From NCBI GenBank assembly GCA_017654935.2, contig CM065690.1:38710793-38774792 (forward strand): a stretch of DNA of 64,000 bases, read 5' to 3'. Source of the stretch: Phymorhynchus buccinoides. Taxonomy: Eukaryota > Mollusca > Gastropoda > Neogastropoda > Raphitomidae. The stretch's first letter is position 1, and each line of letters begins with the position of its first letter. The notes under the pieces were generated by a model, which was given only the letters and a program-made list of their open reading frames with translations, was not told the origin of the DNA and made no database searches. Shown here in pieces: positions 39,162 through 50,720 of this stretch. The translations under genes were made by a program, and so were the position numbers.

Positions 39162-40705
39162 CAGAGAGACAGGAACATAGAGAGATAAAGAGAGACAGAG
39201 AGAGAGAGAGAGGTACACAAAAAGCATTAAAAGAAACATATTATGTCGAGGACGAGTTGGTCGGAAATGAGGCCGATTTGACTCATAGGGCAAGGCCAAA
39301 ACTGTCGCATGAAAATAGGTAGCTCGTAAAAATAAAAAGCTCGCTACCTATGAGTATGACAGTGTATATTTGCGACATTGAGCATGAACCACAAATTTCA
39401 CTTTTTTCTAGGGTTAGGGATAGGGTTAGGGTTAGGGTTAGGGTTAGAGTTAGTTAAATGGTTAAAGTACAGAAAAAGTGAAATTTGTGGTTGTCGCAAA
39501 TACAGACTCTCATAGTAGCGAGCTTTTTATTTTTACGAGCTACCTTTTTTCATGCGACAGAAACGACCCCAAAAAGCGGGGCCGAAATGCTGACCGGTCA
39601 CCCCTGTTTTGTGTATGGAAAGTTCAGATTGTGGAAAATAAGATATATGGAAGAAAAAGTGAGCTGAAGTATATGGAAAAGAAGAAGGGAGGAGAGGGGT
39701 GGAAGGGAAGATGGGGTGTTGTTTCCAGCACCATGGGCGAATATATAAAGTTTACTGCTTTAGACTAGGAACGACGGAATTAGGTCAAGCCGCAGCGATT
39801 TTTCTCGTTGAAAATCCGAACCGTGATTTTGGCCATGTGCCAAACGGTCACTTCCTTTGCTTGTTTTTATTGGTGGTTATTCTTGGCGCTGACCATCCGA
39901 GTTTCTTTCTTTCGGGAAGCAGACACCTACTCGATCATTCGGGAACGATCTTTTTTTACGCGAAGACGGCCGATCGCGAGAGACAAGCGATCCAATATTT
40001 GGGTCCAATTCATTCGTTTATCATTTCTGAACGGTAATTACATAATTCTTTAAAACAAATGCGCAGTTACATTTAATTATTTTTCTACAAGTACACCAAA
40101 TTTGGTGCATCTACAATAAATCGCAATGCTGCTCAAGGTCTCCACAAGTCGGGAGGTGTTACGTCGAAGCCTGTCCGACATGTTTTCTGTCATGCTCACG
40201 TTGATGTTGCGATCTTGTGAGTCGCACAAAAAGCTTAGGCCTAATCTGTCTAATGTTTGGGGTTGATGTTGCCCCTTTGAATAAGCTTTATTTTGGTACC
40301 AATGCTTTGTTTATTGGGAAAAAAAAAGAAAAGTTATGGCTGTTTTATTCATCCAAACATTAATACGGTAAGGGCCGTTAACCTTGATCAAAATTTTCTT
40401 ATATAGCTCATGTAAAAAAAGCTATCATTTTAAAACGTCGTAATTTTCTCAATTTTTGACCGATTTTGATCATTTGGGTATCATTTTAAAGGTCTTGTCG
40501 GGCTCTTTCCATTGACATAAATTTCGTTAGGATTTGACAAAAAGTAAATATTGTTTTAAATTTTTATAACCACCCTACTTTAGACAAACTTTAGTTTAGA
40601 ATTAAGTGCTTCATAGACCCCCAAATGGGGGTCCCTGAGATTAAACTACCTCACCACTACTATAAGTTCAAACTTGCCTCCTCCGTGTTCTTTTTCTTTT
40701 GCCAT
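3682..40705 (-). CDS. URB1: URB1 / Npa1 ribosome biogenesis factor, 26 exons, C-terminus outside the window
   Basis: URB1 is a very large helical-repeat nucleolar protein. Its yeast homologue Npa1 works in the earliest pre-60S particles, in a complex with Npa2/Urb2, Dbp6, Nop8 and Rsa3. The 26 exons listed separately join in phase to about 1750 codons; the human protein is roughly 2270 residues. They match the family in order: a basic N-terminus with nuclear-localisation-like PPKKKKAK, the GLE(T/A)F helix (exon 3), the HNFLMDL-like segment (exon 8), the FE..LELWL-like segment (exon 15), LLSVDTMQSTVLNFPLLRSM (exon 25) and YDPRFLLQLFFHFMGP (exon 26). The region after that point (NopRA1-type C-terminus) is not found between 1 and 3681. 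A short exon between exons 12 and 13 may be missing. Gene-level span; introns are not coding. Confidence 0.92.
4480..4651 (-). CDS. URB1: URB1 exon 25
   Basis: 172 bp, GTGTTCAG|TCCAGG to CAACATG|GTGAGG. Reads PGPWGDKAVQQLAVRKKEGR and RLDNVLQLLSVDTMQSTVLN FPLLRSM, equivalent to human LLWGPAAVEHH and ILRLLDRDRMMKTILHFPL. The acceptor and exon start are copied six more times upstream (4655-5100). Confidence 0.9.
4643..5105 (-). repeat. 64/80-bp tandem array carrying the exon 25 acceptor, seven copies
   Basis: The marker GGGCCTGGACTGAAC occurs at 4643, 4723, 4787, 4851, 4915, 4995 and 5059 (spacing 64 or 80 bp). On the minus strand each unit has GTGTTCAG|TCCAGGCCCGTGG (acceptor plus about 23 nt of exon start). 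It then continues into a segment resembling another part of the same exon (GAGACCCGGCTGGACAACGT). Only the 4643 unit continues into the true exon. Confidence 0.9.
5110..5484. repeat. Interspersed (GAA)n-end repeat family, copy 2
   Basis: Shares the GTCTTTTGCATAAATAGTT, GGAAGTTCTGTGCTTGTAAC and CCCATTCTCCTGCC blocks with the 3346 copy (opposite orientation). It ends in GAAGAAGAAG. Confidence 0.7.
5667..5724 (-). CDS. URB1: URB1 exon 24
   Basis: 58 bp, GTTGTGCAG|ATCAAA to TTCAG|GTAAGC. Reads DQNLLYLMFACDLHGKQKF, aligning residue for residue in spacing with human DQKILLLLRMYEQNNLSLTKF. Phase 1 in and 2 out, matching exon 25. Confidence 0.88.
5863..6189. mobile_element. TTAA-flanked MITE (CCCTTTCACCGCCA family), copy 1
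   Basis: Begins TTAACCCTTTCACCGCCA and ends with the inverse (TGGCGGTGAAAGGGTTAA). A TTAA target site with CCC-starting inverted ends is the piggyBac signature. A 50-bp direct repeat (GAAAGGGTTAAGGTGTG…) follows to about 6268. Other copies: 15877, 31789, 37982 and 54531. Confidence 0.8.
6640..6920. mobile_element. Short inverted-repeat element (ATGGATGMTCCTG ends)
   Basis: Starts TGGATGCTCCTGGGAAATTT and ends with an inverted version (CAGGATCATCCATG). Contains AAATCCTGCATTTCAGGACA. A related, interrupted copy is at 36545-37046. Lies in URB1 intron 23. Confidence 0.5.
7037..7717 (-). CDS. URB1: URB1 exon 23
   Basis: 681 bp, TTGTTCCAG|AGGAGC to ATCACAG|GTAACC. It opens with a long acidic/serine stretch (EEENADKEGEG, SSSDDSDSADEED), then NAFVARRFSLIDKSSLFKKC, RVRCELLSLLVCLAKVQKSC and PVLRAAYSATLSIT. 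The end matches human SSHFAVLLGAYGATLSVLD. Ends phase 1. Confidence 0.92.
8041..8650. other. URB1 intron 22 stretch, nothing recognised
   Basis: AT-rich sequence with no open frame of note and no repeat I can match elsewhere in the window. A run of 18 C precedes it at 7881-7898. Confidence 0.6.
8656..8723 (-). CDS. URB1: URB1 exon 22
   Basis: 68 bp, ATTTTCAG|GTACCA to GCTAAAG|GTATGT. Reads YHFKDVQYVALLRQLVQRIF then AK, equivalent to human FRYRDPAFLKTLNMAIQLLY. Ends phase 1. Confidence 0.9.
9386..9453 (-). CDS. URB1: URB1 exon 21
   Basis: 68 bp, TGTCCACAG|ACAGTT to TTGAA|GTAAGC. Reads TVQAEVRSDIKSIWPDIVIF then CLK. With exon 22 it aligns to human DWHTFVKTGLKFRYRDPAFL. This exon is required to carry the phase from exon 20 (0) to exon 22 (2). 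Confidence 0.85.
9485..9640. repeat. CA-rich simple repeat
   Basis: Imperfect (CA)n/(ACAC) stretch in URB1 intron 20, with open frames on both strands caused only by the simple repeat. Confidence 0.8.
9848..10021. mobile_element. MITE with CAGGCATGGGAATTGTC ends, copy 1
   Basis: Inverted ends CAGGCATGGGAATTGTC / GACAATTCCCATGCCTG. Other copies at 29967-30100 and 57916-58149. CAGG-type ends suggest hAT-like mobilisation. Confidence 0.7.
10129..10460 (-). CDS. URB1: URB1 exon 20
   Basis: 332 bp, ATCTCCCAG|AGCCAC to TGTTTG|GTAAGT, ends phase 0. Reads VDKLQRKLLLMMAKHQDATL, KAGQVLVACLRCLIGSVGGG, an acidic run SDDDEEKK, and LQSLVRLCQDLLCL. Confidence 0.9.
10548..10912. repeat. 24-bp minisatellite followed by CA-rich tract
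   Basis: The unit CATGAACACTTACATGTACG plus CATG (24 bp) repeats about six times (10548-10700), then grades into (CA)-rich DNA to 10912. Lies in URB1 intron 19. The long His/Thr- or Cys-rich frames here are artefacts. Confidence 0.85.
10936..11076 (-). CDS. URB1: URB1 exon 19
   Basis: 141 bp, CACTTACAG|AGACTG to AAGATTG|GTTAGT, phase 1 to 1. Reads VAEDEGISVISKVVCDLLSS and DPTLLPVICYLINMDKI. A decayed partial duplicate lies just upstream (11152-11247). Confidence 0.88.
11152..11247 (-). pseudogene. Decayed duplicate of URB1 exon 19
   Basis: Aligns to exon 19 and its acceptor over about 95 bp (shared blocks TGACGCACAG and GACCACTTTACTTATCACA). On the minus strand it keeps EHEGLNVISKVVL and then hits TGA. 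The acceptor has decayed to TACAAAG. It sits immediately upstream of the functional exon. Confidence 0.75.
11644..12598 (-). CDS. URB1: URB1 exon 18 (largest exon)
   Basis: 955 bp, TCTCTTAG|GGAGAC to GGAAG|GTACCT, ends phase 1. It encodes about 318 residues of helical repeats: NEKLKDVAVETLRAVCLHVT, MGHPLIDRWLFGEGFK (human LQHPTLLQWFLALEK), LPWDVVSKLRHMLKAASEST and LLPLLRLLMVHSSQCRSSCA. Confidence 0.92.
13088..13378. repeat. Interspersed (GAA)n-end repeat family, copy 3
   Basis: Contains GTCTTTTGTATAAATAGTTC, GGCCCATTCTCCTGCC and ends GCAGAAGAAGAAG. Abuts the donor side of URB1 exon 17. Confidence 0.7.
13400..13767 (-). CDS. URB1: URB1 exon 17
   Basis: 368 bp, CTTTGCAG|TGCACC to CCCAG|GTAGGT, ends phase 0. 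Reads HHYLSLVLIDILHTLHKSSA, FSLLVHSLSSNLNPEVTRYL and LPWIQMCLRYLNELVFGSTQ. It corresponds to human VVAYLTAVLTDLLHTQRDPLAL. The plus-strand 194-codon frame here is antisense. Confidence 0.92.
13855..14025. repeat. 26-bp minisatellite, about six copies
   Basis: The unit CTTGCAAGACACTTTGAAGA plus TGACTG repeats with few changes in URB1 intron 16, about 90 bp upstream of exon 17. Confidence 0.9.
14104..14322. mobile_element. TTAA-flanked MITE (AGACCCACCAGGTCACGTG), copy 1
   Basis: TTAA at 14100-14103 and 14323-14326; ends AGACCCACC… / …CAGTGTGTCT. A second copy at 45598-45817 is also bounded by TTAA. Confidence 0.75.
14595..14656 (-). CDS. URB1: URB1 exon 16
   Basis: 62 bp, TTTTTCAG|ACAGGA to AAAAAG|GTTTGA. 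Reads QEFSPLVMLALEGEFHKDEK, equivalent to human FPFSAVVPAALEARNKLL. Phase 2 in and 1 out, consistent with both neighbours. Confidence 0.85.
15421..15550. repeat. Perfect 53-bp inverted repeat, 24-nt loop
   Basis: Arms 15421-15473 and 15498-15550 are exact reverse complements (starting AATGTTAAGATCAGCTCCCT). The loop is AT-rich. Lies 79 bp past the URB1 exon 15 donor. Confidence 0.95.
15629..15846 (-). CDS. URB1: URB1 exon 15
   Basis: 218 bp, TTGGTCAG|CTGCTG to CTCTCAG|GTGGGA, ends phase 2. Reads LLSSSGLFEGQQGELAVWLR and VLTWFVGLLSRYMSNPYPAL. It aligns with human DTGVFEHTWKELELWLEHL and LLTLVANPYSY. Confidence 0.93.
15877..16122. mobile_element. TTAA-flanked MITE (CCCTTTCACCGCCA family), copy 2
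   Basis: Ends CCCTTTCAGCGCCA and TGGCGGTGAAAGGGTTAA, with internal ATGTCACTAAAAGGCATCAA shared with the other copies. Confidence 0.8.
16130..16685. other. URB1 intron 14 stretch, nothing recognised
   Basis: AT-rich sequence between a MITE and an interspersed repeat. No exon or repeat that I can support. Confidence 0.5.
16690..17008. repeat. Interspersed (GAA)n-end repeat family, copy 4
   Basis: Full-looking copy: GTCTTTTGCATAAATAGTTC at the start, TAACTATTTCTTAGTAAGGC and TTGACAGGAAACTGTCTGAG near the end, and a GAAGAAGAAG tail ending 8 nt from the URB1 exon 14 donor. Confidence 0.75.
17017..17130 (-). CDS. URB1: URB1 exon 14
   Basis: 114 bp, phase 0 to 0, TTGTGACAG|GGGGGT to GTCCAG|GTGAGG. 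Reads KGDVKLSLMHQLLCLMQAHS and DTQSPHLLIVQ. The first 42 bp and the acceptor are repeated nine more times in the upstream intron (17134-17757). This copy is the only one followed by the rest of the exon and a donor. Confidence 0.88.
17088..17757 (-). repeat. 68-bp tandem array carrying the exon 14 acceptor, ten copies
   Basis: (A/G)CTGGTGCATCAGACTGAGC starts at 17088, 17151, 17219, 17287, 17355, 17423, 17491, 17559, 17627 and 17695 (first interval 63 bp, the rest 68 bp). Minus-strand units hold a pyrimidine/GT-rich tract, GTGACAG| or GTAACAG|, and 42 nt of exon 14 start (GGTKGD(V/M)KLSLMHQ). 68 is not a multiple of three and no unit except the last continues to a donor. Confidence 0.93.
17833..18045. 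mobile_element. TTAA-associated MITE, copy A
   Basis: About 200 bp closely matching 24880-25105 (shared GGTCTGGGGATAT, GACTGTGTTAGAGCAAAA, CAGGGTTATTCCTCTTCATC). Starts TTAACATCTAGACTGCCAG. Its right end runs into a SINE fragment at 18040. Confidence 0.65.
18040..18098 (+). mobile_element. SINE tail fragment (GCTTCGGCTGTTGGGATGAT family)
   Basis: Matches the 3' part of the element at 28262-28806 and ends in a GACAACAACA tail. Other copies: 53777, 54199 and 56996 (inverted). Confidence 0.7.
18151..18404 (-). CDS. URB1: URB1 exon 13
   Basis: 254 bp, ATGTTGCAG|TGGCTA to GCCAAG|GTGGGT, phase 1 in and 0 out. Reads ASISRFQHLVGVLRMYSAAP, a glycine run, then ALAILVGLVSEVLRSDHPAD and LPSLCLLQALSRCDARKCSL. 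It is separated from exon 12 by 7.5 kb. Human URB1 has about 20-25 more residues between these segments, so a small phase-neutral exon may be missing. Confidence 0.88.
18441..18938. mobile_element. pogo-like MITE, copy 1 (TA target site)
   Basis: Inverted ends CCGTATTTTTTGGACTATAA / CTTATAGTCCGAAAAATATGG, flanked by TA on both sides. Shares subterminal GATACTTTTTTCCTAGACTG with the other copies (25134-25304, 56705-56855). Longer than those, so it carries extra internal sequence. Confidence 0.75.
19095..19150 (-). pseudogene. Decayed copy of the URB1 exon 13 acceptor region
   Basis: GGCGTTGGAATCGAGAAAT matches the exon 13 start (GGTGTTGGAACCGAGAAAT at 18378-18396). The flanking acceptor sequence also aligns. 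It lies about 0.7 kb upstream of exon 13 in intron 12 and has no reading frame of its own. Confidence 0.55.
19632..20070 (+). pseudogene. pogo/Tigger transposase C-terminal remnant
   Basis: The plus strand reads SETTIANCFRHAGF, a signature of the end of Tigger/pogo DDE transposases. It then reads PTVNEYITIDGN, an acidic stretch (DDEEEKEKEEEEE) and SIENARAALKTLQHFV. A frame change is needed after about 19800. The catalytic DDE residues are absent. It runs directly into a pogo-type terminal region (to 20200). Confidence 0.7.
20080..20200. mobile_element. 3' terminal region of a pogo-like element
   Basis: Ends …CTTATAGTCTGTAAAATACGG followed by TA. In reverse complement it matches the left half of the MITE at 25134. 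Adjacent to the Tigger transposase remnant, so it is probably that element's own end. Confidence 0.65.
20235..21070 (+). pseudogene. Unrecognised coding-like sequence with internal tandem repeat
   Basis: Codon-like plus-strand sequence inside URB1 intron 12: MNIQLLEQQVAAIDLYLLSD, ENRWAALEQLKLDFSLGLLM, then a 32-residue module DLPPQMIPDDIDLDQIFLSI + AYDGGFSDTRPS in five copies (starts 20499, 20595, 20681, 20767, 20863), then AVVMFLLGEEAAENHVCDLY and a stop. Two units are 86 instead of 96 bp, a 10-bp deletion that breaks the frame. I do not recognise the family. It could be a retrocopy or a transposon-carried gene fragment. Confidence 0.45.
21050..21340. repeat. 107-bp tandem repeat, three copies
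   Basis: CTTGGGCCAAGA recurs at 21057, 21164 and 21271. It continues the downstream end of the unrecognised coding-like sequence; 107 bp is not a codon multiple. Confidence 0.85.
21440..23500. other. URB1 intron 12 interior, low-complexity and AT-rich
   Basis: Holds GT-rich microsatellites (21560-21610, 21897-21930, 23203-23237), a short (TTC)n repeat fragment at 22795-22860 and a G run near 23260. No gene evidence on either strand. Confidence 0.6.
23742..24506. mobile_element. TTAA-flanked element inserted in the minisatellite
   Basis: TTAA at 23738-23741 and 24507-24510. Ends CTCACTCTATGCTGGCC / inverse of CTCTTTCCGTGCTAACC. Uninterrupted repeat units carry a single TTAA at the same place (ATCATTAACATCATG), so the empty site is visible next door. 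Contains a second TTAA element (24053-24343). Confidence 0.85.
24053..24343. mobile_element. Nested TTAA MITE (CCCTCTTGC ends)
   Basis: TTAA|CCCTCTTGCATT … GAACGCAAGAGGG|TTAA, 291 bp, inside the 23742-24506 element. Contains CCGCCCAGCCGG and ACCCCCTCTGATGG. Confidence 0.8.
24880..25105. mobile_element. TTAA-associated MITE, copy B
   Basis: Starts TTAACCCCTTGACTGACAG and ends GGTGGCAGCCAAGGGGATAA (imperfect inverted ends). Internal match to 17833-18045. Contains the palindrome TGATGACATCATCAGTGATG. Confidence 0.7.
25134..25304. mobile_element. pogo-like MITE, copy 2
   Basis: TA|CTGTATTTTATTGACTATAA … TTGTAGTCCGTAAAATACGG|TA, 171 bp. Carries GATACTTTTTTCC-type and AAATTTGGGGGGTGCACC blocks. 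Confidence 0.85.
25356..25930. mobile_element. MITE with GCAGACCTSTTTACCCT ends
   Basis: GCAGACCTGTTTACCCTT at 25356 and AGGGTAAAGAGGTCTGC at 25914-25930 are inverted. Inserted 18 nt beyond the donor of URB1 exon 12. Confidence 0.7.
25949..26057 (-). CDS. URB1: URB1 exon 12
   Basis: 109 bp, TTTGTCAG|GCTCTT to CATGCTG|GTAAGA. Reads ALPNSQVLLNLVNKLSSVEG and FDGPVAAESKQDHLHA, equivalent to human ILPDLNTVVWVWQSL. Ends phase 1. A MITE begins only 18 nt inside the following intron. Confidence 0.88.
26611..26754 (-). CDS. URB1: URB1 exon 11
   Basis: 144 bp, phase 0 to 0, GTGTCCAG|AGTGCC to TCCAAA|GTGAGT. Reads SASAPVRHHCLEGLETIVTK and FYRISKEKVGSQAPLTLGIE. It matches human LNLDSTSVRHTALSLISVIL. 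Confidence 0.9.
26793..27215. repeat. Interspersed (CTT)n-end repeat family, copy 6, with a short duplication
   Basis: Begins TTCTTCTTCTTC, contains GTGCCTAACTAAGAAAG and ends CCAGAAGGTGGGGGACC. It is followed by a duplicated AATCCAGACACTTTACTTTC segment. Confidence 0.7.
27480..28018 (-). repeat. 79-101-bp minisatellite carrying the exon 10 donor
   Basis: GATTTACCTTCA (minus: TGAAG|GTAAATC) occurs at 27556, 27635, 27736, 27833, 27913 and in the true exon border at 28013. Units also hold CTCTCCACATTCAACAAGC and CCATCCACCCCCTGTTCTCT plus variable C runs. Confidence 0.9.
28020..28154 (-). CDS. URB1: URB1 exon 10
   Basis: 135 bp, phase 0 to 0, GGTGTAG|ATTGTG to CTGAAG|GTAAAT. Reads IVENHEWPADVTDTMNLMTD and RMVEFLFPPDSVVSSLKEGL. 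The donor side is embedded in a minisatellite that repeats the donor sequence five more times downstream (27480-28018). Confidence 0.88.
28262..28806 (+). mobile_element. SINE-like element with Pol III B-box-like motif
   Basis: GGGTTCAATTCCCGGC at about 28343 resembles a tRNA B box. The conserved 3' part (GTGGCTG…GGTAATCAAAAACGGTCACA…GATGATCCCTGGAGTC) ends in GACAACAACAAAC. Fragments elsewhere (18040, 53777, 54199, 56996) share the 3' part. The A box is uncertain. Confidence 0.55.
29683..29884 (-). CDS. URB1: URB1 exon 9
   Basis: 202 bp, GTTTCCAG|GAACAA to CTCAAG|GTGGCT. Reads NPVVSKVLQLLVTSHSTSCP, SRLVTLILQACPHQTRPFLK and VHTWTTCLRLFLK. The latter equals the human STWLNNIKLLNKI helix. The complementary strand is open for 84 codons, but that is an antisense shadow. 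Confidence 0.93.
29967..30100. mobile_element. MITE with CAGGCATGGGAATTGTC ends, copy 2
   Basis: CAGGCATGGGAATTGTCAGA … GCGAATAATTCCTATGCCTG. The internal TATTTAGTAACAAA is shared with the 9848 copy. Confidence 0.75.
30181..30427. mobile_element. MITE with GACAGACTATGYGACTGCC ends
   Basis: Left GACAGACTATGCGACTGCCT and right AGGCAGTCACATAGTCTGTC are inverted. The interior is rich in GACTCGATCAG-type words. 247 bp in URB1 intron 8. Confidence 0.75.
30976..31100 (-). CDS. URB1: URB1 exon 8
   Basis: 125 bp, GTGTACAG|AAGCAG to AAAGA|GTAAGT. Reads KVAEYVHPLLVDLLTNHKLG then CFRDRSYGMSK. It aligns with human LVHNFLMDLCCSLKHGINF. Ends phase 2. Confidence 0.92.
31434..31571 (-). CDS. URB1: URB1 exon 7
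   Basis: 138 bp, phase 0 to 0, TTTGCAG|ATTGTG to ATCGAG|GTTCGT. Reads IVMNGSVGKNAKIYLFNSTI and LKELLALYRWPG, a good match to human VVHNKNITKTQKVRFF…LLNHIASLYNWNG. Confidence 0.93.
31789..32024. mobile_element. TTAA-flanked MITE (CCCTTTCACCGCCA family), copy 3
   Basis: TTAACCCTTTCACCGCCA … TAGCGGCGAAAGGGTTAA, 236 bp in URB1 intron 6. Confidence 0.85.
32373..32765. mobile_element. MITE with TATCGTCGGTGAAATTC ends, copy 1
   Basis: Inverted ends of about 38 bp: TATCGTCGGTGAAATTCAAA / TTTTTGAATTTCATCGATA. Second copy at 52395-52779. Confidence 0.8.
33044..33101. mobile_element. Poly(A) run bounded by a 17-bp direct repeat
   Basis: AAAAAGGTCTGCCAGTA appears at 33044-33060 and again at 33085-33101, separated by pure A. 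This looks like a target-site duplication around an insertion that retains only a poly(A) tail. Confidence 0.55.
33138..33220 (-). CDS. URB1: URB1 exon 6
   Basis: 83 bp, TTTTTGAAG|GACTTT to AGATGT|GTAAGT. Reads LLQDALVGLKYDRSEYVIHS and then LNTVHRC. Ends phase 0. A pure poly(A) insertion flanked by a direct repeat lies 48 bp past its donor. Confidence 0.88.
33403..33510. repeat. (AG)n then (ACAGAG)n microsatellite
   Basis: About 37 AG units followed by five ACAGAG units, in URB1 intron 5. It creates spurious Glu/Arg and Leu/Ser frames. Confidence 0.95.
34475..34694. mobile_element. MITE with TAATGRGGCTTTA ends, copy 1
   Basis: Ends TAATGGGGCTTTAAA / GCATAAAGCCTCATTA; contains AAAGGGCGATAATTTTAGGC. 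Copies at 48758-48960 (inverted) and 57352-57580. Confidence 0.8.
34765..34861 (-). CDS. URB1: URB1 exon 5
   Basis: 97 bp, TTTTTGCAG|GATGAG to CAGCGAG|GTATAT. Reads DEVDVRACMMALLMTLLQ and EEITRSLVDQR, equivalent to human YDVRQAYVQFALSFL. Ends phase 1. Confidence 0.9.
35559..35846 (-). CDS. URB1: URB1 exon 4
   Basis: 288 bp, phase 0 to 0, bounded by TGTGCAG|ATT and AGAATG|GTAAGG. It encodes helical segments such as LVFSWMKIVLEKC, LVKALLGRHFHLIMNSLRR and ASLGYKFARLLHTHLDFS, which match the human ILLRTASDL…NHMKLI…GYRLARACL region in spacing. Confidence 0.9.
36345..36487 (-). CDS. URB1: URB1 exon 3
   Basis: 143 bp, bounded by TTCTTAG| and CTGCAG|GTCAGC. It reads GLETFLALFEEELDDDQEG and later CAEVMDVLKP, aligning with human GLEAFVSAAKKL and CVEIFQLL. 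Leaves phase 0. Confidence 0.9.
36545..37046. mobile_element. Short inverted-repeat element, copy 2, with a nested retroposed insert
   Basis: Outer ends resemble 6640-6920 (GGGTGCTCCTGGGAATTTTC … CAAGGAGCATCCATGA). A 223-bp insert at 36651-36873 is bounded by the 17-bp direct repeat AGTGCTACATTCCTTTG (36634-36650 and 36874-36890). Confidence 0.65.
37176..37401. repeat. GT-rich microsatellites
   Basis: (GT)n at about 37174-37198 and 37361-37401 in URB1 intron 2, with an intervening GT-poor stretch. Confidence 0.9.
37779..37949 (-). CDS. URB1: URB1 exon 2
   Basis: Borders TTTTGCAG|GAAAGG and GTGACAG|GTAAGG. The exon encodes a lysine-rich nuclear/nucleolar localisation-like region (KGQKLSKKRMKK, PPKKKKAKQDEG) and then SHVRFKYLLCNSESVVTG, matching the start of the conserved URB1 domain (human VRFKAQL…). 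It is 171 bp, with phase 1 on both sides. Confidence 0.88.
37982..38747. mobile_element. TTAA-flanked MITE, copy 4, split by a LINE fragment
   Basis: Outer ends TTAACCCTTTCACCGCCA and TGGCGGCGAAAGGGTTAA. The MITE sequence stops near 38173 (…GTTTCTCTAC) and resumes near 38690 (CCCAGGTAAGTTTAATGG). Confidence 0.85.
38174..38690 (+). pseudogene. LINE reverse-transcriptase C-terminal fragment
   Basis: Reads QQIVLENVQRRATRLVPGLK, YEERLRKLGLPTLKYRRARG, DIIEMNKILTGKYD, a stop at about 38455, then in frame SVDVWNNLPANVVNAPSVQS and FEARLDKLWRDEP. This is the region past the RT palm in CR1/jockey-type LINEs. Severely 5' truncated. Confidence 0.8.
39071..39215. repeat. (GA)45 microsatellite and degenerate flank
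   Basis: Uninterrupted AG dinucleotides 39071-39160, then imperfect GAGACAG units to about 39215. Confidence 0.95.
39302..39560. mobile_element. Foldback element with telomere-like (TTAGGG)n core
   Basis: Outer arms CTGTCGCATGAAAATAGGTA and ATTTTTACGAGCTACC…CATGCGACAG are inverted. The centre (39410-39455) is six TTAGGG-like units. 259 bp in URB1 intron 1. Confidence 0.8.
40678..40705 (-). CDS. URB1: URB1 exon 1 (start codon)
   Basis: ATG at 40705-40703 gives MAKEKEHGG plus one base. The exon ends GAG followed by GCAAGT, the textbook GC-AG donor. Phase 1 fits exon 2 exactly, forming a glycine. The nearest usable GT donor (GTG|GTGAGG) gives the wrong phase and an immediate stop in exon 2. 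No similarity is expected in this basic leader, so the call rests on phase, donor strength and position. Confidence 0.65.
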
Positions 40706-41167
40706 GTCGACTTCGATCGACAAGAAGTAGTCGAAACCCTAAAAATATGTTGATCGCGTTTGTCTACTGGAGACTTTTAGGACTGTACCATGTGTTTCCG
40801 GTTTCATCTTCTATGGAGAAATTTGTGTATATGAATATCAATTACTGAAATTGGTTGCATGCAGAATAAAAGCATAATCTATTAGAAAAATAAAAACACT
40901 AATATAAAGCTATAAACAATACAAATGCTAAAGGTAAAGAAAATAGTCCATAGTTGGCCGATGTATTGGTTACAATGAATCTTGCGCGAACACCTCCCTT
41001 TAATCCCCAAAATGATGACGTTTAGAGAGATACGGAAGGGTTAAAAATAGATGTTTCTTTCATCCAGTCGGAAGTCATAGTCATACGATAATCAGTCACA
41101 CAACACAGCATCTGTGAAAACAGTAAACATTTTGGTTTTGTTGTGATCTCTTGTTAGCCACATCAAG
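40706..41167. promoter_or_regulatory. Putative bidirectional promoter, URB1 / CHMP1B
   Basis: 462 bp separate the two divergent start codons. It contains an inverted CCAAT (ATTGG near 40960) and a CRE-like ATGACGT near 41010; no TATA box is obvious in a fixed place. Function is inferred from the head-to-head arrangement; transcription starts are not visible in sequence. Confidence 0.55.

Positions 41168-50720
<9,553 letters not shown>

Larger units (their letters stand above)
37950..40677 (-). other. URB1: GC-AG intron 1 of URB1
   Basis: The donor is GAG|GCAAGT, the preferred GC-AG context, and the acceptor is TTTTGCAG. The intron holds a foldback element with telomere-like repeats, a (GA)45 tract, and a TTAA MITE broken by a LINE fragment. 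Confidence 0.6.

Noticed and set aside
40650..40662. GT donor GTG|GTGAGG for URB1 exon 1
   Set aside because: It would enter exon 2 in phase 0 and reach a stop within six codons. The GC donor fits in phase 1.
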